Shown here: positions 25,482-34,121 of the stretch, piece by piece
How the letters are laid out: the number at the start of each line of letters is the position of its first letter
Position numbering within the stretch: the stretch's first letter is position 1
The notes under the pieces: generated by a model
The model's database searches: none
The model's input: the letters and a program-made list of their open reading frames with translations, nothing else
Told to the model about the DNA's origin: nothing
Origin: Bin87 sp965203855
Lineage (GTDB): Bacteria; Chloroflexota; Dehalococcoidia; Lucifugimonadales; UBA3495
Length of the DNA stretch: 64,000 bases
Assembly: GCA_965203855.1 (NCBI GenBank)
Contig: CBDBDN010000007.1
Coordinates: 186,001 to 250,000, forward strand
Reading direction: 5' to 3'
Program-made: the position numbers and the translations under genes

Positions 25482-25557
25482 GTCCCAGTAGCTCAGCGGA
25501 AAGAGCGGCTGCCTTCTAAGCAGCGGGCCGCGGGTTCGAATCCTGCCTGGGACGCCA
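25482..25557 (+). tRNA. tRNA-Arg (TCT)
   Basis: 76-nt tRNA with encoded CCA. Acceptor GTCCCAG pairs with CTGGGAC, discriminator G. Anticodon stem GCTGC/GCAGC encloses CTTCTAA, anticodon TCT (reads AGA). D arm GCTC/GAGC and T arm GCGGG TTCGAAT CCTGC are regular. Confidence 0.93.
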
Positions 25558-25627
25558 TTTTATTGGCCCATCTATTGGCTTGACCGACCATAACCGCCCA
25601 CCCGCATATCGGCAGGGAGCAGCAGCA

Positions 25628-26650
25628 ATGAAGTTTGGCATTATGGCGATGCCCCAGCATCCGTCCACCGATTCCGCTACCCAGCGTTTCCACGAAACGG
25701 TGGAACTTACCCGGCTTGCCCGGGACGCCGGCTTTTCATCCATCGCCTGCGGGCAGCATTTCCTGTCGCCGCCCTATCAAAACCTGCAAAGCATCCCTCT
25801 GCTGGCCCGCCTCGCCGCCGACTCCGGCGATATGCAGCTCGTGCTGTCCATCCTGCTGCTCCCCCTCTACTCCCCCGCCGACGTCGCCGAAACTATTGCC
25901 ACGCTGGATGTCATCAGCGAAGGCCGCGTCGTCCTCGGCGTCGGACTCGGCTACCGCGATATTGAATACCAGGCTTTCAATGTAGAACGCCGTCATCGCG
26001 TCGGCCGTTTCCTGGAAGCTCTGGAACTCGTCAAGCGGCTCTGGACTGAGGACGAAGTAACTTTTCACGGCCGGCATTTCAACCTGGACAACGCCGTTTG
26101 CGCCATCCGCCCGGTGCAGCAGCCGCATCCGCCTATCTGGGTGGCCGGCAATTTTGACACCGTAGTGCGCCGCGCCGGCGAACTCGGACTGCCCTGGTTC
26201 GTCAATCCCCACGCCACGCTGGAAACCCTGGAGCGCCAGACCGCCCTTTACAAAGAGGGATTGGCCGCCGGCGGCCAGGAAATGCCCCCCGAAATGCCCA
26301 TCATCAAGGAAATGCACGTGGCCCCTACCCACGAGGAAGCCATCCGCAATGTGCGGCCTTACCTGGAAGCCAAGTACCAGGCTTATGCGGATTGGGGGCA
26401 GGACAAAGCGCTGCCCGGCGAGGAGGATTTCCGCATCCCCTTTGACGAGCTGGCCCGCGACCGTTTCATCATCGGCAGCAGCGAGGAAGTCATCCAGCAG
26501 ATTGAGGATCACCGCCAGCGGGTCGGCGCCAACCACTTTATGTTCCGCGTCTGGTATCCCGGCATGGATGTGCAGATGGCAATGCGCGCCGTCGAGCAGA
26601 TGGGCAACACCGTCATCCCCTATTTCGACAGCAGGTACGGCGACGAATAA
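25628..26650 (+). CDS. LLM-class flavin-dependent oxidoreductase
   Basis: Protein of 340 residues of the bacterial luciferase-like (LLM) family, which use reduced F420 or FMN. Typical features are the N-terminal MKFGIMAMPQHP strand, TLDVISEGRVVLGVGLGYRDIEYQAF, the R(F/V)LEALELVKRLWTEDEVTFHGRHF block and HPPIWVAGN. The start at 25628 has AGGGAG nine bases upstream. Such monooxygenases are strongly expanded in some Chloroflexota lineages. Substrate unknown. It may be read through from the tRNA-Arg promoter, 70 bp upstream. Confidence 0.85.
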   Translation: MKFGIMAMPQHPSTDSATQRFHETVELTRLARDAGFSSIACGQHFLSPPYQNLQSIPLLARLAADSGDMQLVLSILLLPLYSPADVAETIATLDVISEGRVVLGVGLGYRDIEYQAFNVERRHRVGRFLEALELVKRLWTEDEVTFHGRHFNLDNAVCAIRPVQQPHPPIWVAGNFDTVVRRAGELGLPWFVNPHATLETLERQTALYKEGLAAGGQEMPPEMPIIKEMHVAPTHEEAIRNVRPYLEAKYQAYADWGQDKALPGEEDFRIPFDELARDRFIIGSSEEVIQQIEDHRQRVGANHFMFRVWYPGMDVQMAMRAVEQMGNTVIPYFDSRYGDE

Positions 26651-26685
26651 GCCGGCTGCCGCATCTAACCGTCGCTCCGTATTCT

Positions 26686-26770
26686 ACTCGTCGCTCCGGC
26701 GAAAGCCGGAGCCTATGCCTCGGCGATACTTCTACTGGCGTTGGATTCCGGCTTGCGCCGGAATGACGGT
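26686..26770. repeat. MITE-like inverted pair of RPTs with compensated stem (85 bp)
   Basis: The left arm at 26686-26712 has stem GCTCCGGC, loop GAAA, stem GCCGGAGC, so both sides of the stem changed together relative to the consensus ATTCCGGC/GCCGGAAT. The right arm at 26744-26770 is a normal RPT in reverse orientation. The core is only 31 bp. Confidence 0.7.
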
Positions 26771-26880
26771 AGGGGATAATGCCGTTACCCCTGCTTGATT
26801 TCGGACTACCGCGGAATGACGGTAGGGGGGTAATGCCGTTACCCTTGCTTGATTTCGGACTACCGCGGAATGATAGTAGG
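26761..26880. repeat. 53-54 bp tandem duplication following the RPT pair
   Basis: The stretch starting GAATGACGGTAGGGG at 26761 is repeated at 26814 and its beginning again at 26868; each unit contains GATTTCGGACTACCGCG, a decayed RPT stem. Nothing else is seen between the LLM and NIPSNAP genes. Confidence 0.75.
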
Positions 26881-26926
26881 GGATAGAGGGCGATGGCCCG
26901 CTATCCCACACGGCAAAGGCCGCAGT

Positions 26927-27586
26927 CTAGTCGCTGGTAAAGGCGTATTCCGTAGGCCGCATTATGCTGTGGCGCGACTTACGGACGATAGCCCCGTCCA
27001 CTTCACTGGCGGCCCGCGCCTTGTTCCATTCGGGATCCGCCTGGAAAGACCGCCAGCTCTTTTCGCGGTCGCCCAGGCTGGGGTAGCCCAACATATAGAC
27101 CAGCAGATTGTTGGCGCCGACATCCTCGGACCAGTAGCCAATGTTTTCAATTCCGTGCTTCTCAAACAGGCCGATGGTGTGGTTGGCGAAGCGGTTATGG
27201 ACATCCGCCAGGCGCCCCGGCATCGCTTCGTAAATCCGCAGTTCCTGCACGGCGGTGCTGATGCTCGGCTGCGGCGAGTAGGGCGTCAGCCGCAGGAAAC
27301 GGTTGGTAACGACATCTACCAGCGGGCCGTTAGCTTCTGTCTGCTTCCGCACTGCCAGCCAGTCGGGGTCGCTGCCGAACTTGGCCCAGCGTGTTTCCCG
27401 GTCGGCCATGCTGTCAAAAATGTTGATGTAGGTCAGCCGGTTGCTCTGCCCGATTTCGTCCGTCCAGAACCCCAGATACTTGACGCCGTGCTTGCGGAAC
27501 AGCCCGGTAGTATGGTTGGCAAAACGCGCGCTGATGTCGGGCAGGCGCCCGGCAACGGCGTCATAGATTCGCAGTTCGTACAGCAT
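26927..27586 (-). CDS. NIPSNAP-family protein with two domains
   Basis: Protein of 219 residues made of two ferredoxin-like NIPSNAP domains. The repeats are clear: YELRIYDAVAGRLPDISARF with HTTGLFRKHG in the first half and QELRIYEAMPGRLADVHNRF with HTIGLFEKHG in the second. Each ends in a W-x-F/W-x-x-DP(D/E)W segment. NIPSNAP proteins have unclear roles in bacteria, often next to catabolic genes. The ATG at 27586 has AGGAGG seven bases upstream. Confidence 0.85.
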   Translation of the reverse strand: MLYELRIYDAVAGRLPDISARFANHTTGLFRKHGVKYLGFWTDEIGQSNRLTYINIFDSMADRETRWAKFGSDPDWLAVRKQTEANGPLVDVVTNRFLRLTPYSPQPSISTAVQELRIYEAMPGRLADVHNRFANHTIGLFEKHGIENIGYWSEDVGANNLLVYMLGYPSLGDREKSWRSFQADPEWNKARAASEVDGAIVRKSRHSIMRPTEYAFTSD

Positions 27587-27885
27587 TGGCTGCCTCCTGT
27601 CGTGTTTCCCCGGTTGTGTTGTCCCTGGTCGCAGTTATCACGGTCATATTGAAACGGCGCGGATGCCGGCCGCATTGCGGCCCCGTTTGCGCCACACCGC
27701 CGCCGTTAGTATAGCATCCGCGCATCATCCTGTGATGCGGCGGCAAAATCCGACTGCACGGAGACGGCGTATCTATCATATGGCGGCGTAGCATATAATT
27801 GAACGACATTACACTACGCCGGCGGGCGCATTGCGTTGTATCGGGTTGCCGCGCACCGCGACCGGCGCCGGATTTAAGGAACAGA

Positions 27886-29265
27886 ATGAATCAGCCGAAA
27901 GTTTTACGCACTCTTTCCCGGTCAATGCTGCGGGGCGCAATTGCGGCAGCGGCTATCGCCGTCTTAATTGCCGCCGCCGCAGCCTGCAATCAGCCGGCCG
28001 CGCCGGAACCGCCGCCAATTGAGCCGGTTGCGCTGACGCCGGCCGCTCCGGTCAGTGTCAGCGGCGCCGCGGACGGCAATGCGGCGGCCACGGCTACGGC
28101 AACCGTAACCGCGCCGGCCCCCCCAACGCCGGCGCCAACTGCGACGGCCGCCGCCGCCGAGGCCCAGGCCCCTAGCATAGAGCAGCAGCCCACCGGCGCC
28201 CTAACCCAACAGCCGGCCGGCGGGACGCTGACGCCCGAACAGGTCGTCGCCGCCCATGACACGGTGATGACCGGCATCTATCAGCGCGCCGTGCCGTCGA
28301 TTGTCGGGCTGCGGATAATCATAACCGGTGGACCGGGTAGCGACAACGCGCCCGGAATGATGCCCGAATTTCCGTCCCGCTCGGCCGGTTCCGGTTTTCT
28401 GTGGGATGACCAGGGCCATATCGTAACCAACCGTCATGTGGTGGACGGCGCCGACCGCATCATCGTGGTAATGTCGGACGGCGCCCAAACCGACGCTGAA
28501 ATCGTCGGGGACGACGCCGACTCCGACCTGGCCGTCATCAAGATTGACGACCCGGATGTGCGCCCGTCTCCTATCGCGCTGGGCGACAGCGATTCCATTG
28601 CGCCGGGGCAGTGGGCGCTGGCTATCGGCGACCCCTTTTCCAGGGGCTTTTCAATGACTTCCGGCATCATCAGCGCGGTAGGCCGCACTATCAACCCCGG
28701 CGAAAGCAATTTTTCGGTGCCGCGGGTCATCCAGCACGATGCCGCTACTAATCCCGGCAATTCCGGCGGGCCGCTGCTGAACCGCGCCGGCGAAGTAGTC
28801 GGCATCAATACGCAGATTATCAGCCAGACCGGCGTCTTTTCCGGCGTGGGCCTGGCCATCCCCATCAATCTGGCGAAACTGGTCGTCCCGGCCCTGATTG
28901 CCGACGGACGCTATGAATACCCTTACATCGGCATACGCGGCACTTCCGTAACCCCCGACATCGCCCGCGCGATGGACTTGCCGCCGGAAACGCGCGGCGC
29001 ACTGGTACTGGCGGTCGGGCAGGACAGCGCAGCGGAACGCGCCGGCTTGCAGGCGTCCGACCGGACTACCGTTGTGGACGGGCTGGAACTGCCGGCCGGC
29101 GGCGACATCATCATCGCCATCGACGCTACGCCCATCCGCGACATGGACGCCCTGCTCGCTTATGTGGTGGAACGCACCCGCCCCGGCGATACCGTACAAT
29201 TCACCGTCCTGCGCGACGGCGCGGAAACTGCCGTGAGCATTACGATGGGCGCCAGGCCGGAGTAG
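27886..29265 (+). CDS. HtrA/DegP-like serine protease lipoprotein with PDZ domain
   Basis: Protein of 459 residues. Signal peptide with lipobox-like IAAAAACNQ, then an Ala/Thr/Pro linker to about residue 110. The S1C trypsin-like domain has the triad H184 (TNRHVV), D214 (SDLAVI) and S293 (NPGNSGGPL). A C-terminal PDZ domain spans about residues 345-455 (GALVLAVGQDSAAERAGL). HtrA proteases degrade or refold damaged exported proteins. The ATG at 27886 has AAGGA five bases upstream and is the one in front of the signal peptide. A TATAAT at 27794-27799 may be its -10 box. Confidence 0.88.
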   Translation: MNQPKVLRTLSRSMLRGAIAAAAIAVLIAAAAACNQPAAPEPPPIEPVALTPAAPVSVSGAADGNAAATATATVTAPAPPTPAPTATAAAAEAQAPSIEQQPTGALTQQPAGGTLTPEQVVAAHDTVMTGIYQRAVPSIVGLRIIITGGPGSDNAPGMMPEFPSRSAGSGFLWDDQGHIVTNRHVVDGADRIIVVMSDGAQTDAEIVGDDADSDLAVIKIDDPDVRPSPIALGDSDSIAPGQWALAIGDPFSRGFSMTSGIISAVGRTINPGESNFSVPRVIQHDAATNPGNSGGPLLNRAGEVVGINTQIISQTGVFSGVGLAIPINLAKLVVPALIADGRYEYPYIGIRGTSVTPDIARAMDLPPETRGALVLAVGQDSAAERAGLQASDRTTVVDGLELPAGGDIIIAIDATPIRDMDALLAYVVERTRPGDTVQFTVLRDGAETAVSITMGARPE

Positions 29266-29280
29266 CCCGGAAAACCATCG

Positions 29281-29338
29281 CCCGTAATTTTCACCGCCCG
29301 CACCGTAAGGCTACGGTGCGGGCGGTGAAAATTACGGG
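29281..29338. repeat. Perfect 27-bp hairpin after htrA
   Basis: Left arm 29281-29307 and right arm 29312-29338 are exact reverse complements around a four-base AGGC loop. The inner 17 bp are GC-rich and flanked by an AATTTT/AAAATT block. It lies 15 bases after the htrA stop and before the convergent tRNAs. The U-run is on the 5' side in both directions, so it is not a standard intrinsic terminator, though it could terminate or protect mRNA ends. No copy of it is seen elsewhere in the window. Confidence 0.75.
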
Positions 29339-29356
29339 CCGGAAAAATCAATGCAA

Positions 29357-29432
29357 TGGTGCGCCTGGCAGGACTCGAACCCGCAACCCCTGGGTCCGAA
29401 GCCCAGTGCTCTGTCCGTTGAGCTACAGGCGC
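29357..29432 (-). tRNA. tRNA-Arg (TCG)
   Basis: 76-nt tRNA with encoded CCA. Acceptor GCGCCTG pairs with CAGGCGC, discriminator A. Anticodon stem CTGGG/CCCAG encloses CTTCGGA, anticodon TCG (reads CGA and, by wobble, other CGN). Confidence 0.93.
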
Positions 29433-29473
29433 ACGACACGGTGCGGGCAGGGCGCAAAGCAAGGTGAAACAAT

Positions 29474-29551
29474 TGGGGCGAGCAACGGGATTCGAACCCG
29501 TGATCTCCTGTGCCACAGACAGGCGCCTTGGACCACTTGGCTATGCTCGCC
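29474..29551 (-). tRNA. tRNA-His (GTG)
   Basis: 78 nt including the extra 5' G(-1) opposite C73 typical of tRNA-His, and encoded CCA. Acceptor GCGAGCA pairs with TGCTCGC. Anticodon stem CCTGT/ACAGG encloses CTGTGGC, anticodon GTG. It is the first gene of a His-Arg tRNA pair. Confidence 0.93.
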
Positions 29552-29588
29552 ACAGAAAACCGGCAACTGCACGGCATCTCTGCCCAAC

Positions 29589-29617
29589 AGCATAGCACAT
29601 CCTGCGCCCGGCGACAA
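29589..29617 (-). promoter_or_regulatory. Promoter of the tRNA-His/tRNA-Arg pair
   Basis: Minus strand: TTGTCG (29617-29612), 17-nt spacer, TATGCT (29594-29589); predicted start near 29582, about 30 nt before tRNA-His. Confidence 0.6.
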
Positions 29618-29619
29618 TA

Positions 29620-29861
29620 GCAGCAGCGCGCCTGCCAACGGCAGCGATTCCAATGGCATGGGGGATTTTGGCATGGATTTACAGGATGAACGGGATAGGA
29701 TGGTGATTCCGGCTTGCCCCAGAATGGCGGTTGGGGATTTGGAATGACGGCTGGGAGTTCGGGATGGCAGCAAGGGACGGACGGCGGAATGACGGCAGTA
29801 GGGAATGATGGCAGGAAATTAGACTGCCGGCTTGGGAACGCCGCCGGCGGGCGGGCTAACA
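29620..29861. other. Gene-free stretch with decayed repeats
   Basis: Between the tRNA promoter and the ABC-importer promoter there is no credible gene. The stretch holds decayed RPT pieces (GATTCCGGCTTGCCCCAGAATGGCGG at about 29704, several GGAATGACGG fragments) and a reverse-oriented relative of the second dispersed repeat (TTTACAGGATGAACGGGA at about 29677). Confidence 0.5.
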
Positions 29862-29890
29862 TTGAATGCCGGCGGCGCTTTGCGTATAAT
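29862..29890 (+). promoter_or_regulatory. Promoter of the peptide-binding lipoprotein gene
   Basis: TTGAAT (29862-29867), 17-nt spacer, TATAAT (29885-29890); predicted start near 29897, 100 nt before the ATG. Confidence 0.65.
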
Positions 29891-29997
29891 CTATGCCGTT
29901 TTGTGAAATGCGGCGCTGGCAGAACCGTTATGCGCGCGGCCGGCGTATTATTGCTAACCGATTGACTTGCCCGGCGCATTACCGGGCTGGAGGAACT

Positions 29998-31842
29998 ATG
30001 TTCGTCAAATCAGCGCGGCGGTCGCTGGTCCTTGCGGCGGCCGGCGCCGTGGCTGCCATCCTGCTGACGGCTTGCGGCGGCGTCAGCGAGCCGGCCGGGG
30101 CGCCGGCGTCAGCGGCGGAGCCGACGTTGCCGCCGACGACAATGGCATCCGAATTAGTATCCCTTCCGCCGACCGAACCGCTGGCAACGGCGACGCCGGA
30201 GCCGACTCCGACGCCGGCGGTCGGCGCAACTGCGCCGCCAACGCCGGCGGCATCGGCAGACACATCAGCGGCGGCGGCCGGCGGCGAGAGCTGCGCTCCA
30301 TCCGCCGAATTGACTTTTGACGACCGGCCGCCGCAGGGCGGCACTCTGGTGCGCCTCTTTACCGACCCTACTTCGCTGGATCCGCATCAGATTGGCGATG
30401 TTACTTCCAGCATCGTAGCCGGCGAAATCTTTGGCGGGCTGGTTACGCTGGGCCTGGACTATCAGCCGGCGCTGGATCTGGCAGAGAGCTGCACCATCAA
30501 CGCCGACGGCACCGTGTACACTTTCGTCCTGCGCGATAACGCCCAATTCCACGATGGCAAGCCGGTTACCGCCAACGACGTGAAATGGTCTATTGAGCGC
30601 GCCGCCGACCCGGATACTCTGTCCACCAACGCCCAGAACTACCTCGGCGACATCGTCGGCGTCAACGCCAAGCTGGAGGGGACGGCCAGCGAAGTCAGCG
30701 GCGTGCGCGTTATTGACGACCGCACTATTGAGTTCACTATTGACGCCCCGAAGTCATTTTTCCTCGCCAAGCTTTCGTACCCCACCGCCTATGTGCTGGA
30801 CCCGGAGCAGGTGGACGCATCCGGGGATTGGCTGGAGCAGCCCAACGGCACCGGCCCGTTCAAGCTGGGGCGGTATGATGTGGGCGAGCTGCTGATACTG
30901 GAGCGCAATGACGAGTATCATCTGGGGCCGCCGCATATTCAGAGCGTGCAGATGATACTGAGCGGCGGCTCGGCGATGATTATGTACGAGAACGATGAAA
31001 TTCATCTGACCGGCGTGGGTCTTGACGACTTGCCGCGCCTGCTGGATCCCAACGATCCGCTGAACCCGGAACTGCATCGCTCTCCGCATGACTTTGATGT
31101 GTTCTATGTGGGCCTCAATGTGGAGCAGCCGCCTTTTGACGATGTGAAAGTGCGTCAGGCGATGAACTATGCCATTGACTTGGCGGGCATTGCCGAGAAT
31201 GTGCTGGACGGGCGGGTTTCGCCGGCGAGCGGCGTCATTCCGCCGGGCTTTCCGTCGTACAATGAAAACCTGCGGGGCTACTCTTACAACCCCGACCTGG
31301 CCCGTGAGCTGATACAGGAATCCAAGTACGCGGATGCGCTGGCCGCCGGGGATTTTCCGCGCGTTACCTTAAGCATTTCCGGGAGTTTCGGGGCGCAAGT
31401 GCCGGCCTATCTGGAAGTGATGCTGGAACAATGGCGGCAGGAGCTGGGCATTGAAATTGATGTGCAGCAGACCGAATGGGCCACTTTCTTGCAGGATGTG
31501 AACGACCGCAAGTATCAGATGTTTTCGCTGGGCTGGGTTGCCGACTATCCCGACCCGGAGAATTTCCTGGACTTGCTGTTCCGCACCGGCAGCCACAACA
31601 ACAACACCAGTTACTCCAACCCGGAAGTTGACCGCCTGCTGGCCGAGGCCGCCGTGGAGCGCGACCGGGAACGGCGTTTCCAGCTTTACAACCAGGTTGA
31701 GCAGATGATACTGGACGATGCGCCCTGGGTTTGGACCTGGTTCAGCGGGGAAGGCTACGCGCTCATCAAGCCGGAAGTGTCCGACTACTTCCTGCTGCAA
31801 ATGAGCATTCCCAAGTACCGCTACATCTACTTTAATCAGTAG
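29998..31842 (+). CDS. ABC importer substrate-binding lipoprotein, peptide/nickel family (SBP_bac_5)
   Basis: Protein of 614 residues. Signal peptide with lipobox LLTACGG, then a Pro/Thr/Ala linker to about residue 95. The family 5 signature is seen in QGGTLVRLFTDPTSLDPHQIGD and DNAQFHDGKPVTANDVKWSIERAADP, with FDDVKVRQAMNYAIDLAGI and a C-terminal YNQVEQMILDDAPWVWTW. It captures peptides or similar solutes and hands them to the permeases encoded next. The ATG at 29998 has GGAGGA at 29989-29994. Confidence 0.9.
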   Translation: MFVKSARRSLVLAAAGAVAAILLTACGGVSEPAGAPASAAEPTLPPTTMASELVSLPPTEPLATATPEPTPTPAVGATAPPTPAASADTSAAAAGGESCAPSAELTFDDRPPQGGTLVRLFTDPTSLDPHQIGDVTSSIVAGEIFGGLVTLGLDYQPALDLAESCTINADGTVYTFVLRDNAQFHDGKPVTANDVKWSIERAADPDTLSTNAQNYLGDIVGVNAKLEGTASEVSGVRVIDDRTIEFTIDAPKSFFLAKLSYPTAYVLDPEQVDASGDWLEQPNGTGPFKLGRYDVGELLILERNDEYHLGPPHIQSVQMILSGGSAMIMYENDEIHLTGVGLDDLPRLLDPNDPLNPELHRSPHDFDVFYVGLNVEQPPFDDVKVRQAMNYAIDLAGIAENVLDGRVSPASGVIPPGFPSYNENLRGYSYNPDLARELIQESKYADALAAGDFPRVTLSISGSFGAQVPAYLEVMLEQWRQELGIEIDVQQTEWATFLQDVNDRKYQMFSLGWVADYPDPENFLDLLFRTGSHNNNTSYSNPEVDRLLAEAAVERDRERRFQLYNQVEQMILDDAPWVWTWFSGEGYALIKPEVSDYFLLQMSIPKYRYIYFNQ

Positions 31843-31908
31843 ATGGCGCAGTAGATGGCCGACGTTCCAGCCGTCATTCCCCCCAATCGTCATTCCGGCA
31901 CCATTACA

Positions 31909-32005
31909 ACCGTCATTCCGGCTTTCGCCGGAATCCACCGTCATAATCCCTACTACGGTAATGGTGTCGGCAAGCATAGGTTCCGGCTTGCGGCGGAATG
32001 ACGAT
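31909..32005. repeat. MITE-like inverted pair of RPTs (97 bp)
   Basis: Left arm 31909-31935 and right arm 31979-32005 are RPTs in opposite orientation. The 43-bp core shares CTACTACGGTAATG-type sequence with the element at 21217. The rest of 31843-32146 holds further RPT fragments (GTCATTCC, GGAATGACG) and no gene. The insertion separates the binding-protein gene from its permease genes. Confidence 0.7.
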
Positions 32006-32146
32006 GAATCGAGGAATGACGGTTGGGGGCGTCGGAATGACGATGAATTGGGGAATGACGGTTGTAAGGAAGTCGGGATGACGGTGGGGCGGTGTAGGAA
32101 TTACGGTAAATATGGCTATACGCACTAACGCAACGAATTATCGCCC

Positions 32147-33094
32147 ATGGGAACTTACGCACTGCGCCGGCTGGTCTGGCTGCCCTTTCTGCTACTCATC
32201 GTAACTTTCATCACTTTTGCCCTGCTCCGCTTGGGGCCGGGCGATCCGGTGCAGGTTTGGCTGGGGCAGCATCAAAACGATGAAGTGCGGCAGCGCATCC
32301 GCGCCCGGCTGGGGCTGGATGACCCGCTGGTCGTCCAGTATCTGCGCTATGTTGAGGGCATCGTTACGCGGCTGGATTTCGGCGAAAGTTTCCGCCACCG
32401 CAACAAATCGGTGCGGGAACTGCTCGCCAAGCGCGTCCCGGTATCGTTGCAGCTGAACCTGGCGGCAATCATCATTACGCTGGGCGTGGGCATTCCGGTG
32501 GGACTGTTCGCCGGCCTGTACCAAGGCCGGGGCTGGGACAATGTAGTCGTGGCCGCGGCATTGGCGTTGCAGTCGCTGCCGGTGTTTATTACGGCGCCCG
32601 TGCTGCTGCTGGTGTTCGCTTTATGGCTGGACTGGCTGCCGACCAGCGGCTGGGGCGGCTTTTTCTCCCCCCACATCGTAATGCCGGCATTAGTGATTGG
32701 CGTACCGGGCATTGCCATCGTCGTGCGGCTGGTGCGGGCCAGCGTGCTGGATGTGCTGGGGGAGGACTATATCCGCACCGCCCGCGCGAAAGGACTCAGC
32801 GAGCGGGTAGTGCGCTACCGCCACATCCTGCGGAACGCGATGATTCCGGTGGCAACCAGTTTCGGGTTCACGCTGGCCGGGCTGGCCGGCGGCAGTTTTA
32901 TCGTGGAATTTTACTTCGGCATACCGGGCGTTGGCCGGTTTGCCATCGAATCCCTGTTCAATCGCGACTATCCGGTAATGATGGCCTTTGCGTTTATCAC
33001 TACCGCGCTGTTTATGCTGGCGAACCTGGTAGTTGACTTGATATATCCGCTGCTGGATCCGCGCATCCGGCTGGGGGGCGGCCATGCCGTCTGA
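32147..33094 (+). CDS. ABC importer permease, DppB/OppB type
   Basis: Membrane protein of 315 residues with six helices. Typical OppB features: LRRLVWLPFLLLIVTFITFAL at the start, LGLDDPLVVQYLRYVEGI, and the EAA loop DYIRTARAKGLSERVVRYRHILRNAMIPV that contacts the ATPase. It overlaps the next permease gene by 11 bases. It belongs to the same transport system as the gene at 29998. Confidence 0.9.
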   Translation: MGTYALRRLVWLPFLLLIVTFITFALLRLGPGDPVQVWLGQHQNDEVRQRIRARLGLDDPLVVQYLRYVEGIVTRLDFGESFRHRNKSVRELLAKRVPVSLQLNLAAIIITLGVGIPVGLFAGLYQGRGWDNVVVAAALALQSLPVFITAPVLLLVFALWLDWLPTSGWGGFFSPHIVMPALVIGVPGIAIVVRLVRASVLDVLGEDYIRTARAKGLSERVVRYRHILRNAMIPVATSFGFTLAGLAGGSFIVEFYFGIPGVGRFAIESLFNRDYPVMMAFAFITTALFMLANLVVDLIYPLLDPRIRLGGGHAV

Positions 33095-34085
33095 TACGCT
33101 GCAATCCCGTCGGCCGCCGGCGGCCGATGGCGTCCTGGTTGACGATGCCGCCGCCGCCGCTCCGGGCCACAGCTATTGGGGGTTGTCCGTCCGGCGGCTG
33201 GCGCGCAAAAAGCTGGCGATGGTGTGCCTGTCGCTGATTGCGCTGATGTACTGCGGCGCGCTGCTGGCCCCGCTGATTACGCCCTACGAATACACGGCGC
33301 AGGATTTGTCGCAGAGCCGGGCCGGGCCGTCGCTGGCGCATCCTTTCGGGGCCGACCGGCTGGGCCGGGATATGCTGACGCGGGTCATCTACGGGCTGCG
33401 GACGACGGTCATCATCACTATCACATCCTTGCTGGGCGGGACGCTGCTGCTGGGCCTGGCGCTGGGGCTGCTCAGCGGCTATATGGGGCGCTGGGTTGAC
33501 GGCGTAATAATGCGTACCGGCGAAATCACTTCGTCGTTTCCCGACATCCTGTTAATCCTGATTTTCGTGGCGACGCTGAAACCGCGCGTGATTACCGCCG
33601 TGCAGCGTTTTGAGGATGCTACCGGGCTGGACTGGATAATCAGGGTGGGGCTGGTGGACTATGCCATCATTGCGGTGGCGCTGTCCGTTTTCGGGTGGTT
33701 CGGAATGGCGCGGCTGGTGCGGGGGCAAGTGCTGCAAGCGCGGGAAAGCCAGTACACGGAGGCGGCGCTGGTAACGGGGGCATCTACGGCCCGCATCCTG
33801 CGCGCCCATGTGCTGCCCAACATATTGAGTCCGCTGATTGTATCCATATCGGCGGGATTGGCAGGCGTAGCCGGTTCGGAGCTGGTGTTGAGCTGGATCG
33901 GCATCGGGGTGCAGCCGCCGGTGCCCAGCCTGGGCCGGATGATGTTTGAGAACGGCAGCATCCAGGTGCTGCGGAACGAACCGCATCTGATACTATTTCC
34001 GATAGGCGCGGTAACGCTGCTGTTTTTCTGCTTTAATATACTGGGCGACGCGGTGAATGACGCGTTTAACCCGCGCGCGCGGTAA
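33084..34085 (+). CDS. ABC importer permease, DppC/OppC type
   Basis: Membrane protein of 333 residues. It has HPFGADRLGRDMLTRVIYGLRTT and the EAA loop ESQYTEAALVTGASTARILRAHVLPNI typical of OppC-type permeases. It starts inside the end of the dppB-like gene, so translation is coupled. No ATPase gene follows: the next gene is an arylsulfotransferase, so the two ATP-binding subunits must be encoded elsewhere or are shared. Confidence 0.9.
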   Translation: MPSDTLQSRRPPAADGVLVDDAAAAAPGHSYWGLSVRRLARKKLAMVCLSLIALMYCGALLAPLITPYEYTAQDLSQSRAGPSLAHPFGADRLGRDMLTRVIYGLRTTVIITITSLLGGTLLLGLALGLLSGYMGRWVDGVIMRTGEITSSFPDILLILIFVATLKPRVITAVQRFEDATGLDWIIRVGLVDYAIIAVALSVFGWFGMARLVRGQVLQARESQYTEAALVTGASTARILRAHVLPNILSPLIVSISAGLAGVAGSELVLSWIGIGVQPPVPSLGRMMFENGSIQVLRNEPHLILFPIGAVTLLFFCFNILGDAVNDAFNPRAR

Positions 34086-34121
34086 AGGGTGGCAATTGGG
34101 CACTGACACGGGAGAATGTTT

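Noticed and set aside
27799..27885. Upstream extension of the HtrA reading frame
   Set aside because: The extension has no ribosome-binding site, and the signal peptide starts at the ATG at 27886, which does.
29281..29338. Canonical intrinsic terminator
   Set aside because: The stem is right but neither strand has a U-run after it; recorded as a hairpin of uncertain role.
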